Source: Ruthenibacterium lactatiformans
GTDB lineage: Bacteria > Bacillota > Clostridia > Oscillospirales > Ruminococcaceae
Length of the DNA: 64,000 nucleotides
Direction of reading: 5' to 3'
Assembly: GCF_000949455.1 (NCBI RefSeq)
Contig: NZ_JXXK01000004.1
Coordinates: 107,804 to 171,803 of the forward strand
The notes under the pieces were generated by a model that searched no databases, was not told the origin of the DNA, and worked only from the letters and a program-made list of their open reading frames with translations. Positions 42,096 to 50,806 of the stretch are shown here, one piece after another. Made by a program: the position numbers and the translations under genes. Position 1 is the stretch's first letter; every line of letters begins with the position of its first letter.

Positions 42096-43891
42096 AACAG
42101 GCGACCGCCCGCTTCAGGCGTCCCGCAAACGGCGGCGTCCGGCTCGGCCGTGCCCGCAGCGCCGCCCGTCTGCTGATGTTCGTGCTTTTGCTGGCTGCGC
42201 TGGTGCTTCTGACGCTGGCCGTATTCTACTACACCCGCAACACCGCCCAAGCCATGGAAGCGGAGCTGTGTCAAAAAATGCTGGTATCCGCCGGGCAGAC
42301 CCGCAACAACATCGATTACCGTTTTGAACAGGTCAAAGAGAGCGCATCGGCATTGATCGGCACATTGTATCCCTATCTCAATTCAGACGCGGACACAGCC
42401 GTGCAACTGGAAGAATACGCCAAGATACGCCGCGCGCTGTCTGAACAGCTGGACAAGCATATGATCACGCGCCTGCGGCTGTATGTGCCCGACGAAAAAA
42501 TTTATTCCGGCCAGAAAACAACGCTTTACTCCTTGGACCCTCTGTCCAGCCTTGGAGAAAACGGGTCCGTTTATCAAAAAGGCGGCGTATTTTGGCACGG
42601 AACACACCTTGTCAGCCTGGGCATATCCGAGCCCACCGCCGTTGTTTCCTGTGCTGTGGCGCTGAAAAGCCAGGCGGATTACGACAAGCTGTGCGGTGTG
42701 CTTTTTGCCGATGTGAGCGTTTCTCAATTTCATGAGATATTTGCCGCAGGCAGCACCAACCATGACGAAATGTTCCTTGCGGATGCGCAGGGCCGTATTC
42801 TGGCGCACACAGACGACGCGCATCTGGGTGAAACGGCCCTGCCTCCGTCGCTGATGGAGCAGGTGTGCAGCCTGGGCTCCGGTTATCTGCTTGAACCGGA
42901 CGTCATCCTTGCATTCAGCCGGCTTGAAACGACGGAATGGTATGTTATCTCCTCCATGCCGCGGGCACAGGTCTACACCATGGATTCCGGCGCGGTAAAC
43001 ACCATTGTATCCATGTGGGTAGTCGCGTGTCTGATTTTGTTTATCATCGCCGTCACGGCAGCCTACAGTCTCAATCTCAACCGTACCGTTAGCCGCCTCA
43101 ACGCAGCCATCCATACGCTGGATGCCGAAAACGGGACCGGAAATACCGCTTCCTGCGCGGGACGCCGCAAAGGAGGCCTCATCACGCTGGAACGCGATAC
43201 CGAGCAGATCGTACGCTCCATCGCCGCTGTTGTGGACGCCCGTTACCGCGACAGGCTGGCTATTTCCGAATATCAAATGGAGTCGCTGCAGGCTCAGATC
43301 AAGCCGCATTTTCTTTACAACACGCTGGATGTCATCAAGTGGATGATCCTGGACAAAAATCCGGATGACAGCGTATGGATGGTGAACGCGCTCTCCCGCT
43401 ATCTGCGCATGAGCATCAATAAAGGCGAAGCCATCGTACCGCTGTCCGACGAGCTGGATCTTACCCGCACCTACCTCGGTATCATGCAAAAACGCTTCTC
43501 CCATCAGTTTGAGGTGGAGTATGATTTGGATCAGGCTGCAATGGAATGCCTGATCCCCAAACTTTCGCTCCAGCCGCTGGTGGAAAACGCATTGCTCCAC
43601 GGCATTTTGTACTGTGACAAAACGGAAAAGCGTCTGGTCATCCGCGCATGGCGTTCCTCCCGCGCTTTCGGTGTAGAGATCGAGGATAACGGCAACGGGA
43701 TGGCGCCCGAAACGGCACAGAAGCTGACCGAGCTGGATATCCGCACCAGCAAAAGTTACGGCGTAGCCAATGTACATAAGCGGCTCGATATCTTCGGCCA
43801 GGGGAAATGCAAGTTTTATATCTCCGCCCGCGAAGGCATCGGCACCTGTGTGATGATTGAACTTCCGGTGCAGCCCCATGACAGCGATTGA
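42092..43891 (+). CDS. YesM-type sensor histidine kinase
   Basis: The 599-residue kinase has membrane helices at about 27-48 and 305-327 with a large outer sensor domain between (Cache-like by layout), then the His_kinase block MESLQAQIKPHFLYNTLDVIKW, and an ATPase with LVENALLHG and EDNGNGM. It starts with TTG: the stop of the regulator gene overlaps it (TTGA) and GGAG lies 5 nt upstream. No other start fits the N-terminus. Sensing of an extracellular glycan is inferred from the family and from the importer downstream. Confidence 0.92.
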   Translation: MKQATARFRRPANGGVRLGRARSAARLLMFVLLLAALVLLTLAVFYYTRNTAQAMEAELCQKMLVSAGQTRNNIDYRFEQVKESASALIGTLYPYLNSDADTAVQLEEYAKIRRALSEQLDKHMITRLRLYVPDEKIYSGQKTTLYSLDPLSSLGENGSVYQKGGVFWHGTHLVSLGISEPTAVVSCAVALKSQADYDKLCGVLFADVSVSQFHEIFAAGSTNHDEMFLADAQGRILAHTDDAHLGETALPPSLMEQVCSLGSGYLLEPDVILAFSRLETTEWYVISSMPRAQVYTMDSGAVNTIVSMWVVACLILFIIAVTAAYSLNLNRTVSRLNAAIHTLDAENGTGNTASCAGRRKGGLITLERDTEQIVRSIAAVVDARYRDRLAISEYQMESLQAQIKPHFLYNTLDVIKWMILDKNPDDSVWMVNALSRYLRMSINKGEAIVPLSDELDLTRTYLGIMQKRFSHQFEVEYDLDQAAMECLIPKLSLQPLVENALLHGILYCDKTEKRLVIRAWRSSRAFGVEIEDNGNGMAPETAQKLTELDIRTSKSYGVANVHKRLDIFGQGKCKFYISAREGIGTCVMIELPVQPHDSD

Positions 43892-43914
43892 ACGCTCCTG
43901 TACGAGGTCGTCCG

Positions 43915-43948
43915 CAGAGCCGCGAAGGCGGCTCTGTTTCATTTTTTT
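43915..43948 (+). terminator. Terminator 1 after the YesN/YesM pair
   Basis: CAGAGCCGC-GAAG-GCGGCTCTG followed by TTTCATTTTTTT. Confidence 0.88.
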
Positions 43949-43969
43949 GATTCTGTTTCATTTCTTCTG

Positions 43970-43999
43970 CGCCCATGCCGAAAGGCATGGGCGTATTTT
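43970..43999 (+). terminator. Terminator 2 after the YesN/YesM pair
   Basis: CGCCCATGCC-GAAA-GGCATGGGCG followed by TATTTTT, only 33 nt after the first. The tandem pair insulates the importer operon from upstream read-through. Confidence 0.85.
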
Positions 44000-44075
44000 T
44001 GTAAGAAGTCTACAACGTCTTTGAATTGAGCAACAATTACATAAAGAACGGACTAGAAAACGAAATTTTGTGATA

Positions 44076-44104
44076 TTTACCACAACGCTGGCCCGTACTA
44101 CAAT
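44076..44104 (+). promoter_or_regulatory. Promoter of the importer-sulfatase operon
   Basis: TTTACC (44076-44081), 17 bp, TACAAT (44099-44104). The weak -35 fits activation by the YesN-type regulator. Confidence 0.6.
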
Positions 44105-44167
44105 TGATATCAGAGAACAAACAGCCCGGAACGCTCCGGCAGCTGAATGGAAAGAAAGGGTTTTACA

Positions 44168-45160
44168 ATGAAGATGGCACTTGACACAACGGCTGTACCG
44201 TCCGGCGGACTGAGAGCCAAAACCGGATTGCGGCATAAACTCCACAGTTTTTTTGTGTATGTAAAGCATCATCCCATGCTGTATCTGATGCTGATACCGG
44301 GCTTGTTTTTCCTTTTTATTTATAAACTCGCGCCGCTGTATGGTATTCTGATCGCTTTCAAGGACTACAATATTTTTCTGGGCAGCAACCCCATCGACGC
44401 CATCGGCTTGAGCGACTGGGTGGGGCTTGAACACTTCCGGCGCCTGTTCGCCAGTTCCCAATTTACGAAAGTGCTGGCCAACACGCTGATCATCAACGGA
44501 TTGAAGATCCTCTGGCTGTTTCCCATCCCTATCATCTGCGCGATACTTCTCAACGAGATCCGCCGCGCTACCTACCGCAAATTTGCCCAGACCGCTATCT
44601 ATATGCCCTATTTCTTTTCATGGGTCGTCATCTTCGGTATTTTTTATTCGCTGTTTGGTTCTTACGGCATCATCAATACCGCTATCACCGCGATGGGCGG
44701 CACGCGCATCGGATTCTTTACCGATAACAGTGTATTCCGCAGCGTGCTGGTGTTTACCGAAGGCTGGAAAGAAGTCGGCTACAATACGGTCATTTATCTG
44801 GCGGCCATCACGGGGATCGATATAACGCTGTATGAGGCGGCCCGCGTGGACGGCGCCAGCAAATGGCGCCAGATTTGGAACATCACCATGCCCGGCCTGC
44901 TGCCCACCATCGTCCTAATGCTCATTCTCAAGGTGGGCTATATTTTGGAAACGGGATTTGAGCAGGTGCTGGTATTTTACAATCCTGCCGTATATGAAGT
45001 TGCAGATATAATCCAGACTTATGTATACCGTCTGGGTATGGGGCAGATGGATTTCCCTCTGTCCACCGCTTTGGGACTGTTCAACTCCGTGGTGGCGTTT
45101 GTTCTGATCGTAAGCGCCAATGCGATAAGCCGCAAGCTGCTGGGACGCAGCATCTGGTAA
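44168..45160 (+). CDS. ABC importer permease, LplB family
   Basis: A 330-residue permease with an N-terminus typical of LplB (HHPMLYLMLIPGLFFLFIYK, then YGILIAFKDYNIF) and EAA loop YEAARVDGASKWRQIWNITMPGL. AGAAAGGG lies 8 nt before the ATG at 44168; an ATG at 44147 overlaps that site. LplB/YtcP/YtcQ importers take up plant or host glycan fragments. First gene of a permease-permease-lipoprotein operon with the sulfatase downstream. Confidence 0.92.
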   Translation: MKMALDTTAVPSGGLRAKTGLRHKLHSFFVYVKHHPMLYLMLIPGLFFLFIYKLAPLYGILIAFKDYNIFLGSNPIDAIGLSDWVGLEHFRRLFASSQFTKVLANTLIINGLKILWLFPIPIICAILLNEIRRATYRKFAQTAIYMPYFFSWVVIFGIFYSLFGSYGIINTAITAMGGTRIGFFTDNSVFRSVLVFTEGWKEVGYNTVIYLAAITGIDITLYEAARVDGASKWRQIWNITMPGLLPTIVLMLILKVGYILETGFEQVLVFYNPAVYEVADIIQTYVYRLGMGQMDFPLSTALGLFNSVVAFVLIVSANAISRKLLGRSIW

Positions 45161-45178
45161 GAAAGGGGATGCAATAAA

Positions 45179-46093
45179 ATGTTAAATACCAAAAAGAAAC
45201 CGCTATACCGTGAAAAAGGCATTCCCCTGTCCGGCAGTGAAAAATTCCTGTCCGGCTTTGCCTACATAGCCATGGCATTGCTGAGTCTTATCGCCATCCT
45301 GCCCTGTCTGCACGTCATCAGCAAGGCTGTCAGCAATGGGCCGGACGTCACAGCCGGCAACGTTTACTTCTGGCCCGTTGGGTTCCAGCTTGAGACCGTC
45401 AAGTATGTGCTGACCCAGACTTCATTTTTTACGGCGCTGAAAAATTCTCTCATCGTTACGGGAGCAGGTACACTGCTCAGCCTGTTTACGACGATTACGA
45501 CAGCCTATCCCCTTTCCAAGCCCGGCTTCAAGGGGCGCAGGGTCGTTTCACTGCTGTATGTCATCAGCATGGTGTTTTTCGGCGGTATGATCCCCGCTTA
45601 TATGGTCGTACGAAGCCTGGGGCTGCTGGATACCTATGCCGCCTGCATCCTGCCTTTCGCCATCGTGCAGTTCAATATGTTCATTGTGAAAAATTATTTT
45701 GAAAGCCTGCCTGAAAGTGTAGAGGAATCCGCCCGGATCGACGGCGCCGGAGATCTGCGCACGCTGGTGTCCATCGTGTGCCCCATGTCCAAACCGGTGA
45801 TCGCCACCGTCGGCCTGCTGTATGCGATCAATTACTGGAACAATTATTTCCATGCGATGATGTATACCCGGTCCCCGGATATGAACACCCTTCAGGTATA
45901 CCTGTACAATATCATCAACAACAGCCAGGATTTTATTCAAAATCTCGCCAGCAACAACTACATGGCCAATATCACTTCCGAAGGCATGGTCGCGGCCGCC
46001 GTCACGCTGTCCATCATTCCCATTGTCGCCCTTTATCCCTTTGTGGCCCGGTTTATGGTACAGGGCATCACAATCGGCTCCGTCAAGGGATAA
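45179..46093 (+). CDS. ABC importer permease, YtcP family
   Basis: The 304-residue protein has six helices, the LPCLHVISKAVSNG start of the outer segment and the EAA-like loop VEESARIDGAGDLRTLVSIV. The final VQGITIGSVKG is typical. AGAAAGGGG lies about 9-12 nt before the ATG. It pairs with the 44168 permease. Confidence 0.92.
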   Translation: MLNTKKKPLYREKGIPLSGSEKFLSGFAYIAMALLSLIAILPCLHVISKAVSNGPDVTAGNVYFWPVGFQLETVKYVLTQTSFFTALKNSLIVTGAGTLLSLFTTITTAYPLSKPGFKGRRVVSLLYVISMVFFGGMIPAYMVVRSLGLLDTYAACILPFAIVQFNMFIVKNYFESLPESVEESARIDGAGDLRTLVSIVCPMSKPVIATVGLLYAINYWNNYFHAMMYTRSPDMNTLQVYLYNIINNSQDFIQNLASNNYMANITSEGMVAAAVTLSIIPIVALYPFVARFMVQGITIGSVKG

Positions 46094-46162
46094 CCTTTTT
46101 GGATCCATTCCGGGATGCACCGGTAGGAGATAGTCGAATCGATCAAAACAGGAGGTAACAAG

Positions 46163-47746
46163 ATGAAAAAAGCATTGTCTATTCTGCTGACCGCAGCGCT
46201 TCTGCTCACATGCCTTGCAGGCTGCGGAGGCGCCGGAAGCGCTTCGCCGTCCGGCACGGACACATCCGGCACCAGCCAAAGCACGGCGGGCGCAAACGTC
46301 CCCGCATTGAAGGGCCCGGGCAACGTAACATTAAAGCGTCTGGGGTATAACGTTGCATGGGACCCCACCACCGATATCATGGTGGACGTTCTCAAAGAGA
46401 CCACGGGTTATGATGTGGAATATTATGCTCTGCCGGCCGAGAATGCCGACGAAAAGCTTGTGATGGAGGTTGCCGGCGGCGCCTCCTATGATATCATCCA
46501 GTGCTCGCCCGACCAGTTCCAGACACTGATGAGCCAGGGTGCCCTTATGCCCCTGAACGATCTGCTGGACGTCTATGGCCAGGATATCCTGAACGGTGTA
46601 TCCGAGGATTCCTGGCGTGCTGTCTCCGGCGAGGACGGCAACATTTACGGCATTCCTTATAAATATCCCTATGCCCAGGAGGTGCAGGGCTTTATGGTAT
46701 GCCGCTGGGATCTGATGCAGGAGGCAGGCATCGAGGCCATCCCAACCACGATCGACGAATTTTATGACTGTCTCGTAAAATTAAAAGAACATTTCGGAGA
46801 TCAATACATCATCTTCTCTGGCCCGTACCGTTCCGCCTCGGAAGGCAACGGCACCTGGATCTTCCCGCAGGCCATTGCCGCGGCGTTCGGCATCTACAAC
46901 GACTGGATGGTAGATGAGGACGGCAATGTATATTATATGACGGAGCATGAAAACTTCGGAAAGATGATCGAATTTCTGTCTAAGTGCCAGCAGGAGGGTC
47001 TGCTTGACCCCGACTGGGCCGTAAACACCTCGTCCACCGTGCAGGAAAAGCTTGCAGGCGGCAAGGCGATCATCGCTCAGATCAACCGCAACGGCCTGGG
47101 CGAGACCACTCCCACCATGCTTGAGACTCTGGGCCTCACTTACGATGACCTCGGATACATCGGCGCACTGAAAGGCTCTGACGGTACCTGCAAATACATG
47201 CGCACGGAAGCCATCAACTTTGTCACTGTCATTCTGCGCGGCTCGGAAAACGCCGCCGATGCCGTGAACTGGATCAACCTGAAGCAGCAAAACCAGCTTT
47301 ATATCAACATCGGTGTGGAAGGAACTCACTTTAACTATGATGAAGACGGCGGCATCGCCCCCATCAACCCCATTTTTGCCGAGGAGCGCGGCAATTCCTA
47401 CTGGTATATCGACTCTACCAACGAGGAAGAGTTCGCAACCGAATGGCCGTCCCGCGTCCGCAAATCCGACGCCCAGTGGGCAGGTTTCGAAGCTGTTACT
47501 TTGTATGCCAACGAAAATACGCCTGAAATTTTTGTAAACAATGATTTCGCCTTTAAGCCTGCCACCGAAAACTATGCCAAATACAATACAGCACTGTTCA
47601 GCAGCATGAACGATTATATCCTGCAAATTCTGGCCGGGAGCAAAACGCTGGACGATCTTCCCACTTTCCAGGCGGACTGGAAAAATGCCGGCGGCGATGC
47701 AGTTCAGGCTGAGCTGCAGGCCTGGTACGACAGTTTTTATGGCTGA
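46163..47746 (+). CDS. Sugar-binding lipoprotein of the LplA/YtcQ type
   Basis: A 527-residue lipoprotein: signal peptide with lipobox LAGC (Cys21), a Ser/Thr/Gly linker and a large solute-binding domain (TLKRLGYNVAWDPTTDIMVD, then YDIIQCSPDQFQTLMSQGAL). The length fits the YtcQ/LplA group, larger than typical maltose-type binders. AGGAGGT precedes the ATG. It comes last in the operon, after the two permeases, unlike the three other importers here. Substrate not known; the sulfatase neighbour suggests sulfated sugars. Confidence 0.92.
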   Translation: MKKALSILLTAALLLTCLAGCGGAGSASPSGTDTSGTSQSTAGANVPALKGPGNVTLKRLGYNVAWDPTTDIMVDVLKETTGYDVEYYALPAENADEKLVMEVAGGASYDIIQCSPDQFQTLMSQGALMPLNDLLDVYGQDILNGVSEDSWRAVSGEDGNIYGIPYKYPYAQEVQGFMVCRWDLMQEAGIEAIPTTIDEFYDCLVKLKEHFGDQYIIFSGPYRSASEGNGTWIFPQAIAAAFGIYNDWMVDEDGNVYYMTEHENFGKMIEFLSKCQQEGLLDPDWAVNTSSTVQEKLAGGKAIIAQINRNGLGETTPTMLETLGLTYDDLGYIGALKGSDGTCKYMRTEAINFVTVILRGSENAADAVNWINLKQQNQLYINIGVEGTHFNYDEDGGIAPINPIFAEERGNSYWYIDSTNEEEFATEWPSRVRKSDAQWAGFEAVTLYANENTPEIFVNNDFAFKPATENYAKYNTALFSSMNDYILQILAGSKTLDDLPTFQADWKNAGGDAVQAELQAWYDSFYG

Positions 47747-47764
47747 CCATATTCCAACCGCACC

Positions 47765-47789
47765 AAAAGGGGCCTCAGGCCCCTTTTTT
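47765..47789 (+). terminator. Terminator (or attenuator) after the lipoprotein gene
   Basis: AAAAGGGGCC-TCA-GGCCCCTTTTTT. No separate promoter is visible before the sulfatase, so partial read-through may feed it. Confidence 0.88.
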
Positions 47790-47823
47790 GTGGAAGGTTG
47801 CAGATAAGAACGGAGGAATTGCT

Positions 47824-49290
47824 ATGGACAAAAGGCCCAATATCCTTTGGCTTTGCACAGACCAACAGCGGTGGGACACGATCCATGCTTTGGGCAATTC
47901 ATTCATTGATACGCCCAACCTGGACCGCCTGTGCCGCCAGGGTGTCGCTTTCACCAACACATACTGCCAAAACCCCATCTGCACACCCAGCCGCGCCAGT
48001 TTCCTGACAGGGCGTTATCCGTCTTCGATCAACGCCAATATCAATGGGGCGTGCAACCTGCCGGAGCACTGCACGCTGATCACAAAACGCCTTGCCGACG
48101 CCGGATATTATTGCGGGCTCGTCGGGAAACTGCATATCACCTCGGCCTGGAACGATTACGAGCCACGCATGGATGACGGCTATTCTTATTTCTGTTACAA
48201 TCTCGCGTCCGGGCATCACCTGAACAGCCCCGGCAACCCCTATGTGGAATGGCTGAACCAAAAAGGTGTGGACTGGCATGATATTTTTACCTCCGATGAA
48301 AAGCACGATTATCACTGGTACCGCTCCGACGCTCCTGCGGAGCTGCGGCAAACCGCATGGCTGGCGGAAAAAGCCGTCTCCTTTATACGGGAACGGTCCG
48401 CCTGCGAGCAGCCATGGCTGTTATCGGTCAACTGCTACGACCCTCACCCGCCTTATGACGCGCCGGCGGACCTGGTGGAGAAATATCTTGCCCGCAATCT
48501 GCCCGACCCCATTTACAGCGATGCCGACCTCGCTCTGAACAATAACCTTAAAGATTTTTTCTTTCAAAGTACGGCCCATCCCACAGACGATGCGATGCGG
48601 AGGAACAAGGCGTCCTATTACGGGATGATAGAATTGATCGACAGACACTACGGACGCATCATTGACGCACTGGACGAAATGGGGCTGCGGGAAAACACCA
48701 TCGTTATTTTCAATTCCGATCACGGTGAAATGCTCGGCGACCATGGGCTTACCCATAAAGGCTGCCGCTTTTACGAGGGTATTACACACGTCCCGCTTAT
48801 TATTTCCCTGCCCGGTACCTTCCGGCAAAACGCCGTGTACGGCGGCCTAGTGGAACAAACCGATCTGGCCCCCACCATCGCCGACCTGTGCGGCATCCCA
48901 CCAGCCGACACCCATGGGCGCTCCCTCGTTCCCGTCCTCACAGGGCAGAACGCGCCGGCGCCGCGCAAATTCGTGCGCGCTGAGTTCTACGATACGCTGG
49001 AGGTGGATATGAACTACGACGGACTTCGCGCCCCTGGAGAAATTCAGGCGGCCGGCAAACCGGCCGAAAGCTGCTACGCAACCATGTATTACGACGGACG
49101 GTTCAAACTCAGCGTTTATCACGGCATCCAATTCGGAGAGTTGTACGACATGGAAAACGATCCGCAGGAACAGCACAATTTATGGTATGACAAGGATCAT
49201 CAGGATGTCAAACAAGCCCTGATCCTGGATTCTTTCGGAGTTTCCACAAAATATTCGCGCCCGGGGCAGACCAGGCGGGGCCGCTATTGA
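47824..49290 (+). CDS. Type I sulfatase (formylglycine-dependent)
   Basis: The 488-residue protein starts MDKRPNILWLCTDQQRWDTI (metal-binding Asp) and contains the sulfatase signature CTPSR (Cys53-Arg57) in PICTPSRASFLTGRYPS. The second metal site is NSDHGEMLGDHGL, and the C-terminal GELYDMENDPQEQHNLW is standard. Cys53 must be oxidised to formylglycine, in anaerobes by a radical SAM enzyme (anSME) not found here. No signal peptide, so it acts in the cytoplasm on imported sulfated sugars or other sulfate esters. GGAGG precedes the ATG at 47824. Confidence 0.93.
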   Translation: MDKRPNILWLCTDQQRWDTIHALGNSFIDTPNLDRLCRQGVAFTNTYCQNPICTPSRASFLTGRYPSSINANINGACNLPEHCTLITKRLADAGYYCGLVGKLHITSAWNDYEPRMDDGYSYFCYNLASGHHLNSPGNPYVEWLNQKGVDWHDIFTSDEKHDYHWYRSDAPAELRQTAWLAEKAVSFIRERSACEQPWLLSVNCYDPHPPYDAPADLVEKYLARNLPDPIYSDADLALNNNLKDFFFQSTAHPTDDAMRRNKASYYGMIELIDRHYGRIIDALDEMGLRENTIVIFNSDHGEMLGDHGLTHKGCRFYEGITHVPLIISLPGTFRQNAVYGGLVEQTDLAPTIADLCGIPPADTHGRSLVPVLTGQNAPAPRKFVRAEFYDTLEVDMNYDGLRAPGEIQAAGKPAESCYATMYYDGRFKLSVYHGIQFGELYDMENDPQEQHNLWYDKDHQDVKQALILDSFGVSTKYSRPGQTRRGRY

Positions 49291-49329
49291 CCCCGCACCT
49301 CAGGCAGAACAAAAGAGCGGAGGTAAACA

Positions 49330-50703
49330 ATGGAGACCGTATCCTTTACCAGGCAACTATCCGTTGCTGAAAATGTAGACGTTCTGGTAGTCGGCGCCGG
49401 CCCCGCCGGTATCGGTGCCGCTGTCTGTGCGGCCCGCAATGGGGCCCGGACCCTTGTGTTTGATCAGAACGGATGTGTAGGCGGCCAGGCCACAACCGGC
49501 CTCGTCGGTCCGTTTATGACCTGCTATGATGCACAAAACAAGAAAATGGTCATCCGGGGTATCTTTGAGGAGGTTGTGGCCCGTATGAAAACTCTGGGCG
49601 GCGCCGTTGATCCGGCCGATGTAGAGGCGGAAGAACCGTTTTCCGGCTTTTATAAAATCGGCCACGCCCATGTTGGCCCCTTTGACCATGAGTGCTTTAA
49701 ACTGGTATGTACACAGATGCTTGCTGAAAGCGGTGCAAAGCTGCTGCTGCACACCCAGTTTATAGATGTACTGCAAGAAAACGGCCGCATCACCGGTGTC
49801 GTAGCCGCCAATAAATCCGGCCTGTTTCTGTTTCGTGCCAAAGTTGTGATCGACTGCAGCGGCGACGCAGACGTTGCTGCACGCTCGGGCGTAAAATTTG
49901 AACTTGGGCGCGTGGAGGACGGCAATATGCAGCCAGCCACGTTGTTTTTCCGTGTCGGCAATGTGGATACGCCCCGCCTCAAAGCGCACATTCGGGAACA
50001 CCGGGATGAAATACGCCCGTTTTACGGGCCTTTCAGCTGGCTGATCCGGGAGAAAGCCGCAGAATGGGGCGACGTGCCCCGAGGCGAGGTGTGTCTGTTT
50101 GAAAGCCCCGCAGCCGGGGAATACCGTTTGAACGTTACCCGAATCCTGGATGTGGACGGTACAAACGCGGAGGATCTGACCCGCGCCGAACTGGAGGGAC
50201 TGCGCCAGGCGCACCAGGTATTCGGATTTCTGAAAAAATACGCGCCCGGCTTTGAAAACGCGCGTTTCCTTGACACTGCAGCTACCATCGGCATCCGCGA
50301 AACGCGGCATGTCGACGGATTATACCGGCTCACCGTTGACGACGTGCGGGCCTGCCGTGTACCGGATGATTCCATCGCCGTCATGGCGACCAATATGGAT
50401 ACCCACAATAAAAACGATCCCGGCGGCACCTACTATACGCTGGAAAACGGTCCGTTTTTTGGTGTTCCTTACCGCTGCCTTATCCCGCGCGGAATCTCCA
50501 ATCTTCTGGTGGCGGGACGTTCCATTTCCGCCGACGCAATGGCCGGCTCTGCCATCCGTATGATTCCCTGCTGTCTTGTGTTCGGCCAGGCGGCGGGAAC
50601 CGCCGCAGCTATGGCCGCATCCGGCGCCTGCGATCCGTCCCGTGTCGACGCTCAGGCACTGCGCAGCCTTCTGCTGCAGCAGGGAGCTTATCTGGGGCAA
50701 TAG
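49330..50703 (+). CDS. FAD-dependent oxidoreductase 1 (PF12831-like)
   Basis: The 457-residue protein has the dinucleotide site VDVLVVGAGPAGIGAA, a second motif GCVGGQATTGLVGPF, VVIDCSGDADVAA, the family hallmark GIRETRHVDG and a C-terminal LVAGRSISADAMAGSAIRM. The family links to oxidation or dehydration of sugars and related acids, but no reaction is assigned. It follows the sulfatase by 39 nt with GGAGG before the ATG, so both are probably co-transcribed. Two relatives lie convergently at 50807 and 52182. No signal peptide. Confidence 0.87.
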   Translation: METVSFTRQLSVAENVDVLVVGAGPAGIGAAVCAARNGARTLVFDQNGCVGGQATTGLVGPFMTCYDAQNKKMVIRGIFEEVVARMKTLGGAVDPADVEAEEPFSGFYKIGHAHVGPFDHECFKLVCTQMLAESGAKLLLHTQFIDVLQENGRITGVVAANKSGLFLFRAKVVIDCSGDADVAARSGVKFELGRVEDGNMQPATLFFRVGNVDTPRLKAHIREHRDEIRPFYGPFSWLIREKAAEWGDVPRGEVCLFESPAAGEYRLNVTRILDVDGTNAEDLTRAELEGLRQAHQVFGFLKKYAPGFENARFLDTAATIGIRETRHVDGLYRLTVDDVRACRVPDDSIAVMATNMDTHNKNDPGGTYYTLENGPFFGVPYRCLIPRGISNLLVAGRSISADAMAGSAIRMIPCCLVFGQAAGTAAAMAASGACDPSRVDAQALRSLLLQQGAYLGQ

Positions 50704-50714
50704 CTTGGTCACAC

Positions 50715-50748
50715 GCAAAAGCCTCCCGGCGGGAGGCTTTTGCATTAT
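50715..50748 (+). terminator. Terminator after oxidoreductase 1
   Basis: GCAAAAGCCTCCC-GGC-GGGAGGCTTTTGC, 13-bp stem ending in a T-run. Confidence 0.9.
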
Positions 50749-50761
50749 TCATTAAAGAAAG

Positions 50762-50796
50762 CGGGCGGCAGCTGAAAATGCTACCGCCCGTTTTTT
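50762..50796. terminator. Second hairpin between convergent oxidoreductase genes
   Basis: CGGGCGG...CCGCCCG followed by TTTTTT on the plus strand, close behind the first terminator and before the stop of the minus-strand gene. Confidence 0.75.
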
Positions 50797-50806
50797 CATA
50801 CCGTCA

